A DNA stretch of 64,000 nucleotides from Bacillus sp. JCM 19058 (GCA_001310555.1 BAXO01000004.1:34577-98576), one strand, 5' to 3'. Counted from the first letter of the stretch, positions 21,644-30,907 are shown. Translations and numbers: made by a program. The notes: generated by a model from the sequence alone, not told the origin.

Positions 21644-21657
21644 GTAGTGTAGTTCAT
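21625..21657 (-). CDS. Possible 10-aa leader peptide overlapping the attenuator
   Basis: ATG 21657 opens a ten-codon frame (MNYTTSYLRN) whose codons 5-9 form the 5' arm of the terminator and whose stop (21625-21627) falls in the start of the 3' arm. A ribosome stalled here would prevent the hairpin. The ribosome site is weak, so translation is unproven. Confidence 0.4.
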   Translation of the reverse strand: MNYTTSYLRN

Positions 21658-21675
21658 AATAAAAGACTTAAAATA

Positions 21676-21692
21676 GGCTTGTTCCCAAAGCC
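21676..21692 (-). promoter_or_regulatory. Small hairpin in the vgb leader
   Basis: A 5-bp stem (21676-21680 with 21688-21692) and a seven-base loop lie between the promoter and the leader terminator. It could take part in alternative pairing. Confidence 0.35.
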
Positions 21693-21714
21693 GTTTAAAT
21701 CTGATATAAAGTAC

Positions 21715-21743
21715 ATTACAATAATCCAATCCCAGAAAGACAA
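21715..21743 (-). promoter_or_regulatory. Candidate sigma-A promoter of vgb-vat
   Basis: On the minus strand TTGTCT (21743-21738), a 17-base spacer and TGTAAT (21720-21715) resemble a sigma-A promoter. Transcription would begin near 21708, leaving a leader of about 130 bases. Confidence 0.5.
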
Positions 21744-21962
21744 TCGATAAAAGGTTTTGATTCAGACAGTCCTAGAGGCCATTCTGAAACTAGAAATCAT
21801 TCTATCGATTCTTTTTGAAGTAGGATTATTGAATCATGTACTCGTTCACCCTTTCGAATGTATTAGCTACATTTTAACCGATCGGATCAATAGTATCAAC
21901 TTTTTCTCTATACTTTTTACAGGCAAAGGTCATCCTTTTTTTTGAAGCGTTTCATTCACAGT

Positions 21963-22065
21963 TAAGTCCCCTTGCTGTTTTGTGAACTTCGGATACTTCT
22001 GATTTTACGACCATCACTGTTAGTATGCTACGATCGACTAACAGCTTAAATAAAAATTGTCTTTT
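21963..22065. repeat. Direct repeat copy 1 (~103 bp)
   Basis: This copy matches 23216-23319 in the same orientation over about 100 bp, with the block TTCGGATACTTCTGATTTTA identical. The copy overlaps the last codons of the Tn3 transposase remnant, so the repeat appears to mark the break in that gene. The stretch 21744-21962 between the vgb promoter and this repeat shows no recognisable gene. Confidence 0.8.
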
Positions 22066-22640
22066 TCTGTTCTGACAACACCTCTTGGCTCATTAAGGTG
22101 TTAATATAGACCAAACAGATTTGCAGTAGGTGAAGTGACAAAACCGCGATTTCATGATCTTCCAGACGATTCGTAGAAATTTCGCCACCCTTACCATAAA
22201 AAATAAAGCTATTGGCCGGGTTCCAGTTCTCGATGACATTCGACCCCTCATGAATTTCCCGACGTATTTGTCCTGAATTCAAATACTGGTAAAGGAAAAT
22301 AGTTTTGATGACTTTTCCGAGTTCAGCAATGCTTGGTACGTAGGGTGTTTTAGGTTATTTCGCGTAAAGCGTTTTGGAATCGCTTCCATTTCAGTTGTTC
22401 CCAATCGGAGAGCCGTCGCATATTTGATCATCTGATCATACTGTTTCCGAATCAACTCCCAATGATGGGGCGTGTAAGAATCGGTTGGAGATTCAAATAG
22501 GCTTCTTTCATGCCAGGTTCCGGACGATATAATTTTTGCCGATGGATTGATTTCAATCGAGGCATAAGCTGAAATCCGAGCAAATGGCCAAAAGCAAAGT
22601 CCACCTTGAGCTGATGCTTTCCCTCATTTGATCGCTTAAA
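22046..22640 (-). mobile_element. Tn3-family transposase, C-terminal remnant
   Basis: The minus strand encodes about 200 residues of the C-terminal half of a Tn3-family DDE transposase: VDFAFGHLLGFQLMPRLK, then [35 protein letters not shown] and [14 protein letters not shown]. At least one frame change lies near 22300. The N-terminal half and the extreme C-terminus are missing, and I see no 38-bp terminal inverted repeats, so it cannot move by itself. It sits directly upstream of vgb-vat and suggests transposon-mediated arrival of that operon. Confidence 0.82.
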
Positions 22641-22675
22641 ATAAATAAGAAAAATAAGGAGGAAACGAATAGCGA

Positions 22676-23185
22676 ATGAAAAGGAATGTGATTACTGCAG
22701 AGAAGACTTTATTGGTGGGCTTAGGTTTTATTTTACTTTTTATGATTTTTCATGATTGGGTACCTTTAGGACCATTAAATGATGTGTCAGCTGTTTTTGC
22801 AGAGCAGTCTCTACAGGAAGTAATCACTGTTGCCTTGATTGGCTCTGTACAAATTTTACTGCTACTCGGGCTCGTCTGGTGGTTCAGAGGTAGGAAATAC
22901 CCGCTGCTGGCAAAATTATGGCTGATTATCCATCAGTCATCGATTTTTATTGGAGTACTCCTCGCCTGGTGGGTTCCTTACTTTTTCAACTACGGTGCTG
23001 AAGCGAGAGCTGAGCGCTATGAACGACTGTTTGGAAATACACACTCATTCCTACCAGAAATGAATGGGATAACACCGAATACACTCCATTTTCTTTTTCA
23101 CTTAACCTTACTAGGCTGTATTCTGCTGTCGATTTATGTAACAAGACGCTCGCGTTTTCAGATTGATAGCTTGTCCATTGAATAA
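22676..23185 (+). CDS. Hypothetical membrane protein, 169 aa, four helices
   Basis: The frame is intact with a good ribosome site (AAGGAGG, about 12 bases before ATG). Four hydrophobic segments (about residues 12-28, 50-70, 80-102 and 135-158) predict a small polytopic membrane protein with Trp-rich boundaries (LVWWFRG, AWWVPYFFNYG). I do not recognise the family. It lies between the Tn3 remnant and the second direct repeat, so it may have arrived with that segment. Confidence 0.7.
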   Translation: MKRNVITAEKTLLVGLGFILLFMIFHDWVPLGPLNDVSAVFAEQSLQEVITVALIGSVQILLLLGLVWWFRGRKYPLLAKLWLIIHQSSIFIGVLLAWWVPYFFNYGAEARAERYERLFGNTHSFLPEMNGITPNTLHFLFHLTLLGCILLSIYVTRRSRFQIDSLSIE

Positions 23186-23215
23186 AAGCCTTTTTGAAAC
23201 TGAAACGCTTCCTTT

Positions 23216-23319
23216 TAAGTCTCCTTGCTGTATTTTGAACTTCGGATACTTCTGATTTTACGATCATCACCGTTAGTATGCCGCGATCGACTAACAACTA
23301 AAATAAGAATTGGCTTTAT
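23216..23319. repeat. Direct repeat copy 2 (~104 bp)
   Basis: Second copy of the repeat at 21963-22065. The pair brackets the Tn3 remnant and the four-helix membrane protein gene; spacing is about 1.25 kb. Confidence 0.8.
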
Positions 23320-23345
23320 ATTCCTTATGTGCTGATGTCTCTATA

Positions 23346-23467
23346 TAACCTATGCTCTAGCCTTTTCTATCAATAACGATAGCTGGCGAGAGATTTAGTC
23401 GAATGGAATTCTTCCATAACACTGGAACTTCAGGACGGAAGTTCCAGTGTTGCTACCTCATAGGTTA
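23346..23467. other. Structured non-coding element with nested inverted repeats
   Basis: A 9-bp outer helix (23346-23354 with 23459-23467) encloses a 14-bp perfect hairpin (23418-23431 with 23438-23451) and a small CTATC/GATAG hairpin near 23368-23383. No coding frame runs through it and no T run follows, so it is not a simple terminator. It could be a structured RNA, a recombination site or a MITE-like relic. Confidence 0.45.
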
Positions 23468-23631
23468 AACCGAGATTCTTTAGTCCTTGAGGAATAACTC
23501 CCTCCCACTTTTAATTTATAACGGAAGAGACAATATCTTGTATCTTTGTCTGCCATAGATCAGTGCGAAAAGCGAAAGCTGAAACCTTGAATTATCAATC
23601 TTCTGATAAATTCAATCGTATCCTTCGTTCT

Positions 23632-24649
23632 CTAAGCACCTTCTTTTTCTTTGGCGGCAATCTTATTCATGAGCTTGATAAATTTTTCAGGCTCTTCAAA
23701 ACAGGCAAGATGACCGGATTGCTCAAAGATGATCAGTTCTTTGTAAGGCGCTTCGAGCTTTTCTACATATCCTTCACATAAGTCATGAACAATTCGATCA
23801 TGTCGCCCCATAATCAAATAAACAGGAAGCTTTAAGACAGGAACCTCACTGTAAAGATTGCAATTCGTAAATTCAGACCAAAGATGCTCTGCCGAAAAGG
23901 AAAAACCTTTCATAAAGCGAAGCCGTTCTCTCCAATTTAAATGCGTGCTAAGGAGACTATGAATATTAATGCTTAAAGCATTTTTTTTCAAACGTAACGC
24001 CTCCCAACTTTGTTAACCAGGAGCGCTGTTTCGTTAAATGATGCATGTTTTTATAAACGCCTTCTTCAATAAATTCAATAGCTCTTAATTCGTTAAGCGC
24101 TTTCTTATTTGCTTTTTTCTGAGCCGTGTCAAGCGCGTATTGATAGGAACGCTTTTCTTCCTCCCGCCGTTTCACAGGCTGATTGATCCCAACATAGGCA
24201 TGGAGCAGTTCAGGATATTGGTAAGCAAATCGAATACCGAGAAAAGCTCCCCAGGAATGCCCAGTTAAAAAAACCTTTTCTTGCTTGAATCTTTGCTGAA
24301 GATAAAGAACAAGCTCATACGTATCAGAAATAAGCTGATTAACATTCATACTTTTTGAAGGGATCAGAGAATGATAGGATTTACCCGCGCCCCGTTGATC
24401 CCAGTTGACGACGACAAAAGACTGTTCTAATTGAGCTAAGTACTTCTGCTGTGTTCCAACTTGAGAAGCGCCTGGACCTCCATGCAAAAACAAAAGTATT
24501 GGATGATGGCGATTATGACCCCTGATCGTAATCCATTGCTCAAGTTCACCAAGTATTACTTTTTCTAAAGTAGCAATGCTATCTCGCTTAACATGACCCT
24601 TTTCATCTTTAATCGGTCGAATATATCCCCTCACCAGTCTGCTGAGCAT
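23632..24649 (-). CDS. Proline iminopeptidase-like alpha/beta hydrolase, one frameshift
   Basis: This is a cytoplasmic alpha/beta hydrolase of the prolyl aminopeptidase-like family, about 339 residues. It has the oxyanion motif HGGPGAS, nucleophile elbow GHSWGA (Ser), acid in GRHDRIV and catalytic His in SGHLACFEEP. ATG 24649 follows GAAGGGAG. The only break is the eight-T run 23981-23988; with seven T the protein reads EKKNALSINIHSLL. A small membrane protein gene lies 51 bp upstream on the same strand. The substrate is not predictable. Confidence 0.87.
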
Positions 24650-24699
24650 AGCAGTCTTCTCCCTTCAAAACTAGACCGTATGAAATAAACATGCATCAT

Positions 24700-24853
24700 T
24701 TATCCAGTTTTATTGATAGTGTAACGTATTTGTAATTGCAGTACTAGTTCTTTTTTCTCTCCGAGAGCATTTTTCACCCATTTGATGATAAACAGGACGC
24801 TCAGGATGATAAAGGAATAAAATTCTAATTGCAATTATAAGCGGATGGATCAT
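24700..24853 (-). CDS. Small membrane protein (~50 aa), one indel
   Basis: ATG 24853 follows a strong AGGAGGAG site. The first 13 residues (MIHPLIIAIRILF) and, after one indel near 24813, the block IILSVLFIIKWVKNALGEKK give one membrane helix and a basic tail, ending at 24700. It precedes the alpha/beta hydrolase on the same strand. I know no family for it. Confidence 0.45.
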
Positions 24854-24929
24854 TGTCTCCTCCTTCCCAGCTCTAATTCTTCTGTTCAATATTCATTCCC
24901 GCCTTAACTTCTTATTCCACGACTTCGCT

Positions 24930-25079
24930 TTATATCGAGCCTTTTAAAATATCATCTGGGTAATTCCCCTTCCCAATTATATAATCCACAAATTCGATTC
25001 CTGCATAATCAAAAATGTAATTGAAGTGCTGAATCAGTGGCAATGAAGTAATTGTAGGGTCTGGGTTTTCTCCAACGAA
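24930..25079 (-). pseudogene. Flavodoxin-fold NAD(P)H oxidoreductase, C-terminal fragment
   Basis: About 50 residues on the minus strand (FVGENPDPTITSLPLIQHFN, then DYAGIEFVDYIIGKGNYPDD) match the C-terminus of FMN-dependent NADPH reductases. A stop precedes the fragment, and the FMN-binding N-terminus is absent. It lies next to, and divergent from, a LysR fragment, a common regulator-reductase pairing, so both are probably remains of one lost cassette. Confidence 0.6.
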
Positions 25080-25166
25080 TTACATATGCCTGCTTTTTAC
25101 TCATTTCCTTTTTGAAAGCAAAACGGTTGTCTCTTCAATATTGGCTCCACCGATCAAAGAATAATT

Positions 25167-25307
25167 TCATCTGGTCAGCTTACTATTGGAGCAAGTGAGT
25201 CATTAATGATTTATTGGTTGCCAACTATTATTATGAATTTTATGGAGAAGTACCCGATAGTAGAGATAACGTTAAAATCAGTCAAGGACGACAATCTTTC
25301 TTTTTAA
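25167..25307 (+). pseudogene. LysR-type regulator fragment
   Basis: About 40 residues match the start of the LysR substrate-binding domain (GQLTIGASESLMIYWLP, then EKYPIVEITLKSV). The DNA-binding domain and most of the effector domain are absent and the frame ends at 25307. It is a relic. Confidence 0.65.
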
Positions 25308-25337
25308 TTGAAAAAGAATTGAAAAGTGTCTTTCCAT

Positions 25338-25380
25338 ACAAAAAAAACACATAAGCAGACTGTTTAATCTGTTTATGTGT
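25338..25380 (-). terminator. Rho-independent terminator
   Basis: On the minus strand a 13-bp stem (25380-25368 with 25359-25347, one G-U pair) is followed by eight T. It lies just after the possible stop of the small frame that starts at 25506. Confidence 0.75.
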
Positions 25381-25384
25381 CTTA

Positions 25385-25506
25385 CTAATTCGTTCTATAT
25401 GACTTAAAAAAAACCACTTTAAGAGAATTTTTATCCAATATAGGTGGAGAACCTTTTTTGATAAGATCTCAAAATGCAAATATTGTTGCCTAATAATATT
25501 TTGCAT
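25385..25506 (-). CDS. Possible ~40-aa protein with strong ribosome site
   Basis: ATG 25506 is seven bases behind AGGAGGT. It opens MQNIIRQQYLHFEIL; with one base removed near 25457 it continues as KKGSPPILDKNSLKVVFF and stops at 25385, five bases before a strong terminator. The signal order (ribosome site, short frame, terminator) suggests a real small gene or peptide; the family is unknown. Confidence 0.4.
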
Positions 25507-25588
25507 GACGACTACCTCCTAGAAGCCGTCATTTCTTTAAAAGTTGAGCTTAATATCTTATCCGTAAAATGTATAGAGGTGGTTTATC

Positions 25589-25811
25589 ATGCATAAAAAA
25601 GAAGATAAATATGATTTTAAAGCGTTTGGACTTGCGATAAAAGAAGCTCGTATAAAACAAGGATTAACTAGAGAACAGGTGGGAACATTGAAAGGGGATT
25701 GACCCACGTTATTTAACGAATATTGAAAATAAAGGACAGCACCCAAGCATACAGGTACTATATGAAATAGCCCTACAAATTCGTTTAGCTGCATCCGTTA
25801 CAAATTTGTAG
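25589..25811 (+). pseudogene. Cro/C1-type HTH regulator, truncated
   Basis: About 70 residues match HTH proteins common on Firmicute integrative elements ([36 protein letters not shown]). There is a one-base change near 25692, and the usual C-terminal tail is missing; the frame ends abruptly at 25811, 28 bp before the convergent solute-binding protein stop. It indicates that an integrative element once occupied this site. Confidence 0.65.
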
Positions 25812-25838
25812 GGAGGTCCCAATGGTCCACTAACAACT

Positions 25839-27196
25839 TTATCTTGCACCCTCCGCATCAATAATCGCAGCTTCAGCCTGCTCCTCAGTCACTCGCAAAA
25901 AGGTAGGGATATCCATTTCCATCTCAATGAACTCGTCTAAATCAATAGTAACGTAACGGTCAAGATGGCTAAATGTTTCCGCCACGGCGGGTTCCTGCTT
26001 AAAGAAAATGGATGTATTTCGCTCTTCATATTGTTCTAACTCAGACCCAAATTGCTCAATTACCTCTTCTTCAATGACTGCTGGGCCAGAGGCCATTGTG
26101 CTTGCGATACTAATTTGGTTTTCGGTCGATAGGTATTCAACCAACACTCGGAACGCAGAAAGTTTATGCTCGCTATAATTTGTAACAACCATCACTCCTG
26201 TATCAAGAGATGGACCGTATTTGGCATATGTGCCCATACAGGTACTGGAACCATATCCATGTTGTTTTGATAGTCCATGTCCCCCCACCCATAGGCCAGG
26301 TAATTATGCCAGTTGATAATCATAGCAGCTGTTTTTTTGTTCAAAAAGCGTCGCTTCTAATGATTCTGGTGGCCGAATACCTGGAATGCTATAGTACTCC
26401 CGCATGAGTTCAAGGTATTGGGTAAACTCTGGTCTTTGTGTCAGTAAAACATCTTGCGTTTCCGGATCCGTCATATTTGTCGCCAACTGCCTAAGTGGTA
26501 CTAATGCAACTTCGTTTGTGGAGCCCACTCCACCAAACTCAAGCCCGACATAAACCTGCCCATCACGCTCCATCGTCATCTGTCTGGCGAGGTCGAACGC
26601 TTCTTCCATGTCATTGGCTCGTCTGGATCCGGATAAGGAACTCCAAATAGATCAAAAACTTCTTTGTTGTAATAAAGGGCAAACAGTCCAGTACCGTCCG
26701 GAAATCCTATTAGCCTTTGCTGTGAGTCCAGCCCTTTCACAAGCGAAACGAGGGCTGGATTCAATCGCTTTACATCAACATCCTCCTGAATAACTAGATC
26801 ATCCAATGGATAGATGGCATCGAGTTCTTCCAACGGCGCCACATTAGAAGGAGAAGAAACGATGATATCAGGAATTATATCAGCGGCGAACAGCTCTTGC
26901 AGCCCTTCACTTGATCCATTAAAGTAAGCATACTCAATGTCGAGTTCTAGAAATTTTTCATCAATCGGGTTAAACCGCTCATTAAATTGGTCTTCTCCCC
27001 ACGGATACGCAATTGTGATCGTGATCGGGTCAGATTCAGTCCCCTCCACTTCATCAACTGTTTCTACAATATCACTCGTTTCATCCGATACTTTCCTACT
27101 GCCATTATCATCATCGACCCCAGCCTGATTACTTGAGCAGGCAGCAGCGCCTAGAATGAACGTGCAACAGCCTAGCAAAACCATCCGATGCTTCAT
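25839..27196 (-). CDS. Solute-binding lipoprotein of ABC importer, frameshifted
   Basis: This is an extracytoplasmic sugar-binding lipoprotein. ATG 27196 follows GGAGTG; the signal peptide ends in the lipobox GAAAC, followed by an acidic linker and a family-1 fold (GFPDGTGLFALYYNKEVF, FEQKTAAMIINWHNYLAYG). Breaks lie near 26605, in the T run about 26333-26339, and near 26285. The C-terminal portion is acidic. It lies 59 bp behind the GH31 gene and has no permease genes beside it, so it must work with distant permeases or is an orphan receptor. Confidence 0.82.
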
Positions 27197-27254
27197 CCAA
27201 ATCACTCCATTAATAAATTTTGGCTCAAAAGAAGATGTGCTTTCTAACTGTCCA

Positions 27255-28600
27255 CTAGTTTACGAATCTTCGATACCATGGAAGTCTAGCTAACGGAGCA
27301 TTGACCTCGTGAGTACTTGGACCAATGACAATGCTGCCGTCGTCCCCTTGCCATCTGCCTTCTGGAAAACGAATCTTTTTTTTCGTCATCCCCTGTTTTA
27401 TGACAGGAGCGACGAGCACGTTGTCCCCAAGCATAAATTGATCATTGACTTGCTCAAGCCCATCATCAGGAAATACATACGCCATATGCCGCAAAATAGG
27501 TTCTCCTGTTTTTGCAGCATGGCGGGCAAGGGCAAGAATTTCCTCGCCAAATTGTTCATGTAAACGGGCAGCTTGTAAACAATACTCCAGATGCGCTTCA
27601 TCCAGCACACGCCAAGGTGCAGCAGAGAATTGCATCATTGGAAACAAGGCAGAGCATTGGGCGTACCGAACAAATAGCTCTGCATCAAGATTTTCTTGAG
27701 CGAGGAAACTAGAGAATTCCCCACCGCCAATCATGTCTGGACAGGTATAGGGATAACCCAACAACCCTTGTGACAGTCCATTAGGGATTAATAAATCAAG
27801 ACCATTTCCTTCCCAGCGATGCGTCTTGTCAGCCAACCGTTGGACTAACGGCTCCCCTGCCATTTTCCAGCAGGCCCGAAATTCATTGAGCGGATAATCC
27901 CGGCCGAAATAGGCAAATCGTTCCGTCTGCTCATTTGCATCAAGCGGCTTTTTTTGTCTGGTCATGATCGCGGTAATAGACTGCATCACCGGCATCGAAT
28001 TTAAAGCCATCGATGCCATAAGAATGGCGCAAATAATCAAGCTGGTTCTTAAACCATGCTACCGCTTCTTCATTTGACAAATCCAGAATCGCGCTAAATC
28101 CATTCCACCAACGGCGCACTACCGTTGCCCCATTAACTTCGCGCAGTAAGTACTTTTGCTTCGAGCTTTCGAAATACCGCATGATCAGGGCTCACAAATG
28201 GACACACCCAGAGCATCACTTGAAAGCCCAGCTGATGCAAACGGGAAACCATTCTTTTAGGAGCCTTAAAACGGCTCGGGTGAAAATCCCACACGCCGTA
28301 ATCCTCTTGCCAATTATCATCAATAATTAAAATCCCCGGCGGTAAACCATTAGCAATAATCGATTCCGCGTAGTCGAGGATCTTTTCCTCCTTCTGATCG
28401 TACATCAGTTCAATCCACGTGTTGTATTGAGGCACTTGAAACATCCTTGGGTGAGGATGCTGGCCAGTCGGCGGAAAAAAGGCTGCTTGCACTGCCTTGT
28501 AAGCTCCTCGGAGGTTGCCATGTCCTTCACCTTGTTTAATATCCCCTCCAATAATTGAATAAGAGATGTCAGATGTTAGTCGTGCAATTGACTTTCAAAC
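27255..28600 (-). CDS. GH31 glycosidase, frameshifted and probably N-truncated
   Basis: The TIM-barrel domain of a family 31 alpha-glycosidase is readable: GGDIKQGEGHGNLRGAYKAV, WIELMYDQKEEKILDYAE, IIDDNWQEDYGVWDFHP, GIDGFKFDAGD with the nucleophile Asp, and CPDMIGGGEF. It ends with a beta domain at 27255. Two internal frame changes lie near 28160 and near 27960. Coding signal fades before 28600, while full GH31 enzymes carry about 150-200 further N-terminal residues. That end is either lost or hidden by indels around the eight-T run near 28605. Confidence 0.8.
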
Positions 28601-28692
28601 TAGCTTTTTTTTACAGTTTATCTGAAACTGAAAATGTATTTTTTTGCTAATATTGGCGAAAACTCACCTTTTATTGACTATGGTTGGCAGAT

Positions 28693-29544
28693 TTAAAAAC
28701 CCCTATGTTTATTTCGGTACTTTAATGGGGGCATACCGACGCTCTTTCTGAAATATCGACTAAAATGAGATACGTTGGTAAACCCAACCATTTCGCTGAT
28801 TTCCGCTATGGATTTATCTGGATGCATTTTTAAATGTAGCTTTGCTTTATTTATTCGGCACCCCCAAAGGTATTCCATGATGGTAAACCCAGTTATTTGA
28901 CGAAAGACTTTAGACATATGGTATTTATCTATATTAAATTCATGAGCTAATCGATTTAATGTAATGGTTTCATCATGGTGATGTTCAAGCCACTGTGTCA
29001 TTTTTTTTCTACTTGGTGGACTTTTGCAGATTTCGTTTCAACCTGAACAAATTGATTTGAATGAAGCAGTTTATTAATTTCAAATAAGAGCTGTACGATT
29101 AAGCTTATTGATTCAGCTTCAATGAGTTTTTTAGAATTTATCATAGATTGATTACTTTGACGGTATACAGTTGTAATTCGTTTCATTAATTCATCAATAC
29201 GATGGTGGCGCTTATGGTTTTTTTATGCGGATGATAGAATTATTATAATTTTGAAACGAGTAAAGCAGCTCTTCTGCTTTCAATTGTGTTAATATCGGAA
29301 TGATTTTCTCAGGGGAAAATTGTATGACGCTCCGAACATACTCATGTCCAGTTGAAGGATTATCACGATGAAGCGTCATTCCATCGAGGATAATAATGTC
29401 ACCTTGCTTAAGCTCAAAAATACTATTATGAATAATAAATTTACAGCATCCTCTATGGAAATAATAAATTTCATATTCATTATGAGAATGAAATGTGCTC
29501 ATCTTTCCCCCTGAGCGACGGTATTCAGTGTATAGCCAGGACAT
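28693..29544 (-). CDS. AraC-family regulator with cupin domain, frameshifted
   Basis: An N-terminal cupin (FHSHNEYEIYYFHRGCCKFI, ELKQGDIIILDGMTLHR) binds the effector and two C-terminal AraC HTH units (NIDKYHMSKVFRQITG, SIAEISEMVGFTNVSHFSRY) bind DNA. ATG 29544 follows AAAGGGTGAG. Breaks lie in the T run 29219-29225 and in the eight-T run 29001-29008. The gene is first of an apparent AraC-GH31-binding protein unit on the minus strand and probably activates it in response to a sugar. Confidence 0.85.
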
Positions 29545-29697
29545 TCTTCTCACCCTTTACTTTTAATTGATATAGTATTCTATTTCTAATAGAAAAACAC
29601 GTTATTTTTGGAAGAATGTTGTGAGCACGGATTTAACTACTAAGAACAAAGTCAAAGTGTTAATAGGCAAGAAAAGAGAATATGTATGGACAGCATA

Positions 29698-29740
29698 ATA
29701 AAGCCTCGTCTCTCAGTTTTTTAGAGAAACGAGGCTTTAT
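29698..29740. terminator. Bidirectional rho-independent terminator
   Basis: An 11-bp perfect stem (29698-29708 with 29730-29740) is extended by TCTCT/AGAGA pairing around a T-rich loop, with A/T-rich flanks. It lies between the AraC start and the GNAT remnant. Confidence 0.6.
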
Positions 29741-29832
29741 CACAAATCGCTCGAATATGGAGGAAGAGCTTTTTTAAACATTTTATTTGGAAATTATATT
29801 CTGGATCTAGAGGCATATAAGATAAACCCCCA

Positions 29833-30087
29833 TTAGTCTAATATAATCTCCATTTTTCTACTTTTTGTTGTCATACCCATCGACTCATAAAATTCGATTG
29901 CAGAAGGGTTCTTCTCTGACACTCCTAATTCAATACTATCAACTTTCAGGCTGCTCCCAAAATCAAATACATATTTCATAAGTCTTTTTCCGATCCCTTT
30001 CGCTAACGTGTAACTCATGAACCTGCCTGAATAAAGGCAAGGAAGGTTCGTAATCACCTTTGTTAGCCTTGCGAATGGATAAACTCA
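29833..30087 (-). pseudogene. GNAT N-acetyltransferase with internal deletion
   Basis: ATG 30087 begins SLSIRKANKGDYE and runs to VHELHVS, the N-terminus of a GNAT protein. The frame then joins, one phase shifted, KGIGKRLMKYVFDFGSSLKV, the acetyl-CoA site and C-terminus. About 80 residues that normally lie between (beta strands 2-4) are missing near 30000. This is a true deletion, not a homopolymer error, so the gene is dead. Confidence 0.75.
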
Positions 30088-30532
30088 TAAATTTTCCCCT
30101 ACCTCTCTACGCTTGCATTAATAACAAGGTCCACTGCTCACGTGTCATCATTCCGAGCTTCCTAACGTTCAGGGAAAAGAGCAGTGACCGTCCCATAAAT
30201 TTGCCGTAGTTATTTGTCCTTTCATTATAGCAACTTCATTCATTTGTTAGATTAAAATGATTTGAAAATTCCCTCCGATTTTCTTCGCCCGTTTAAATCG
30301 TCTACCGCACCCGGGCTCTTTCGACGATAAATTTTCGTCTAATTTCCTCAACTTCCCTTTATCATCTTTTGCCGTTAAATCAAGCTTCAACTCGCTTTCT
30401 CCAAGGTACGCCATCTCAAAACTTTTCCTTAAATTTATCAAATATCTTGACAGCAAAAACACATGCTGTTATGGTTATACACATAAGTATATAACCGTGT
30501 CAGAGGGTGACCTGAAAAAGGAGGGCTGTTCA
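30088..30532. other. Promoter region of the GntR-ABC operon
   Basis: Apart from the promoter and operator at 30447-30496, an 8-bp inverted repeat (30132-30139 with 30079-like arm at 30179-30186) is present. A 71-codon minus-strand frame at 30247-30462 has no recognisable features and no ribosome site, so I do not call it a gene. Confidence 0.4.
30447..30496 (+). promoter_or_regulatory. Sigma-A promoter with palindromic GntR operator
   Basis: TTGACA (30447-30452), 17 bases and TATGGT (30470-30475) form a promoter. A perfect 7-bp inverted repeat, GGTTATA and TATAACC (30473-30479 and 30490-30496), overlaps its end, where the downstream YhcF/YtrA-type GntR protein could repress its own operon. 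Confidence 0.6.
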
Positions 30533-30907
30533 ATGAAAAATAGTTTTAATGAAGTGAAACCCATCTATATTCAAGTACGTGAACAAATCGAAGACCAGAT
30601 TATCAATAAGCAATTGAATGAAGACGATCAGGCACCTTCTACAAATCAGCTAGTTAATTACTATAAAATCAATCATGCAACAGTTTCTAAAGGAATCAAT
30701 CAACTTGTAGAGGAAGGAATACTTTATAAGAAAAGAGGTATTGGTATGTTCGTAACTGAAGGAGCCAGAAAAAAAATACTTGAGAAGCGCCGGCAATCAT
30801 TTATTGAAGACTATATTGTCACTCTTGTACAAGAAGCCAATAAATTAGAGATTACCAATGAGGAAATCCTTAACTATATTAAGGATGTTAAAGGGGGCGA
30901 AAAATGA
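30533..30907 (+). CDS. GntR-family (YtrA-type) regulator
   Basis: This intact 124-residue repressor has an N-terminal winged helix (IYIQVREQIEDQI, APSTNQLVNYYKINHATVSK) and a short helical C-terminal dimer segment, the YtrA/YhcF subfamily layout. ATG 30533 follows AAAGGAGG. Its stop overlaps the start of the ABC ATPase gene by four bases (30904-30907), so it is translationally coupled to the transporter it presumably controls through the palindrome at 30473-30496. Confidence 0.9.
   Translation: MKNSFNEVKPIYIQVREQIEDQIINKQLNEDDQAPSTNQLVNYYKINHATVSKGINQLVEEGILYKKRGIGMFVTEGARKKILEKRRQSFIEDYIVTLVQEANKLEITNEEILNYIKDVKGGEK

Noticed and set aside
21963..23319. Tn3 terminal inverted repeats
   Set aside because: The two copies are direct, not inverted, and lack a 38-bp Tn3-like end sequence.
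23346..23467. Integron attC site
   Set aside because: The ends lack the GTTRRRY/RYYYAAC core pair and no integrase or cassette gene is present.
30247..30462. 71-codon minus-strand gene upstream of the GntR operon
   Set aside because: It has no ribosome site and no recognisable features, and it lies in a promoter region.
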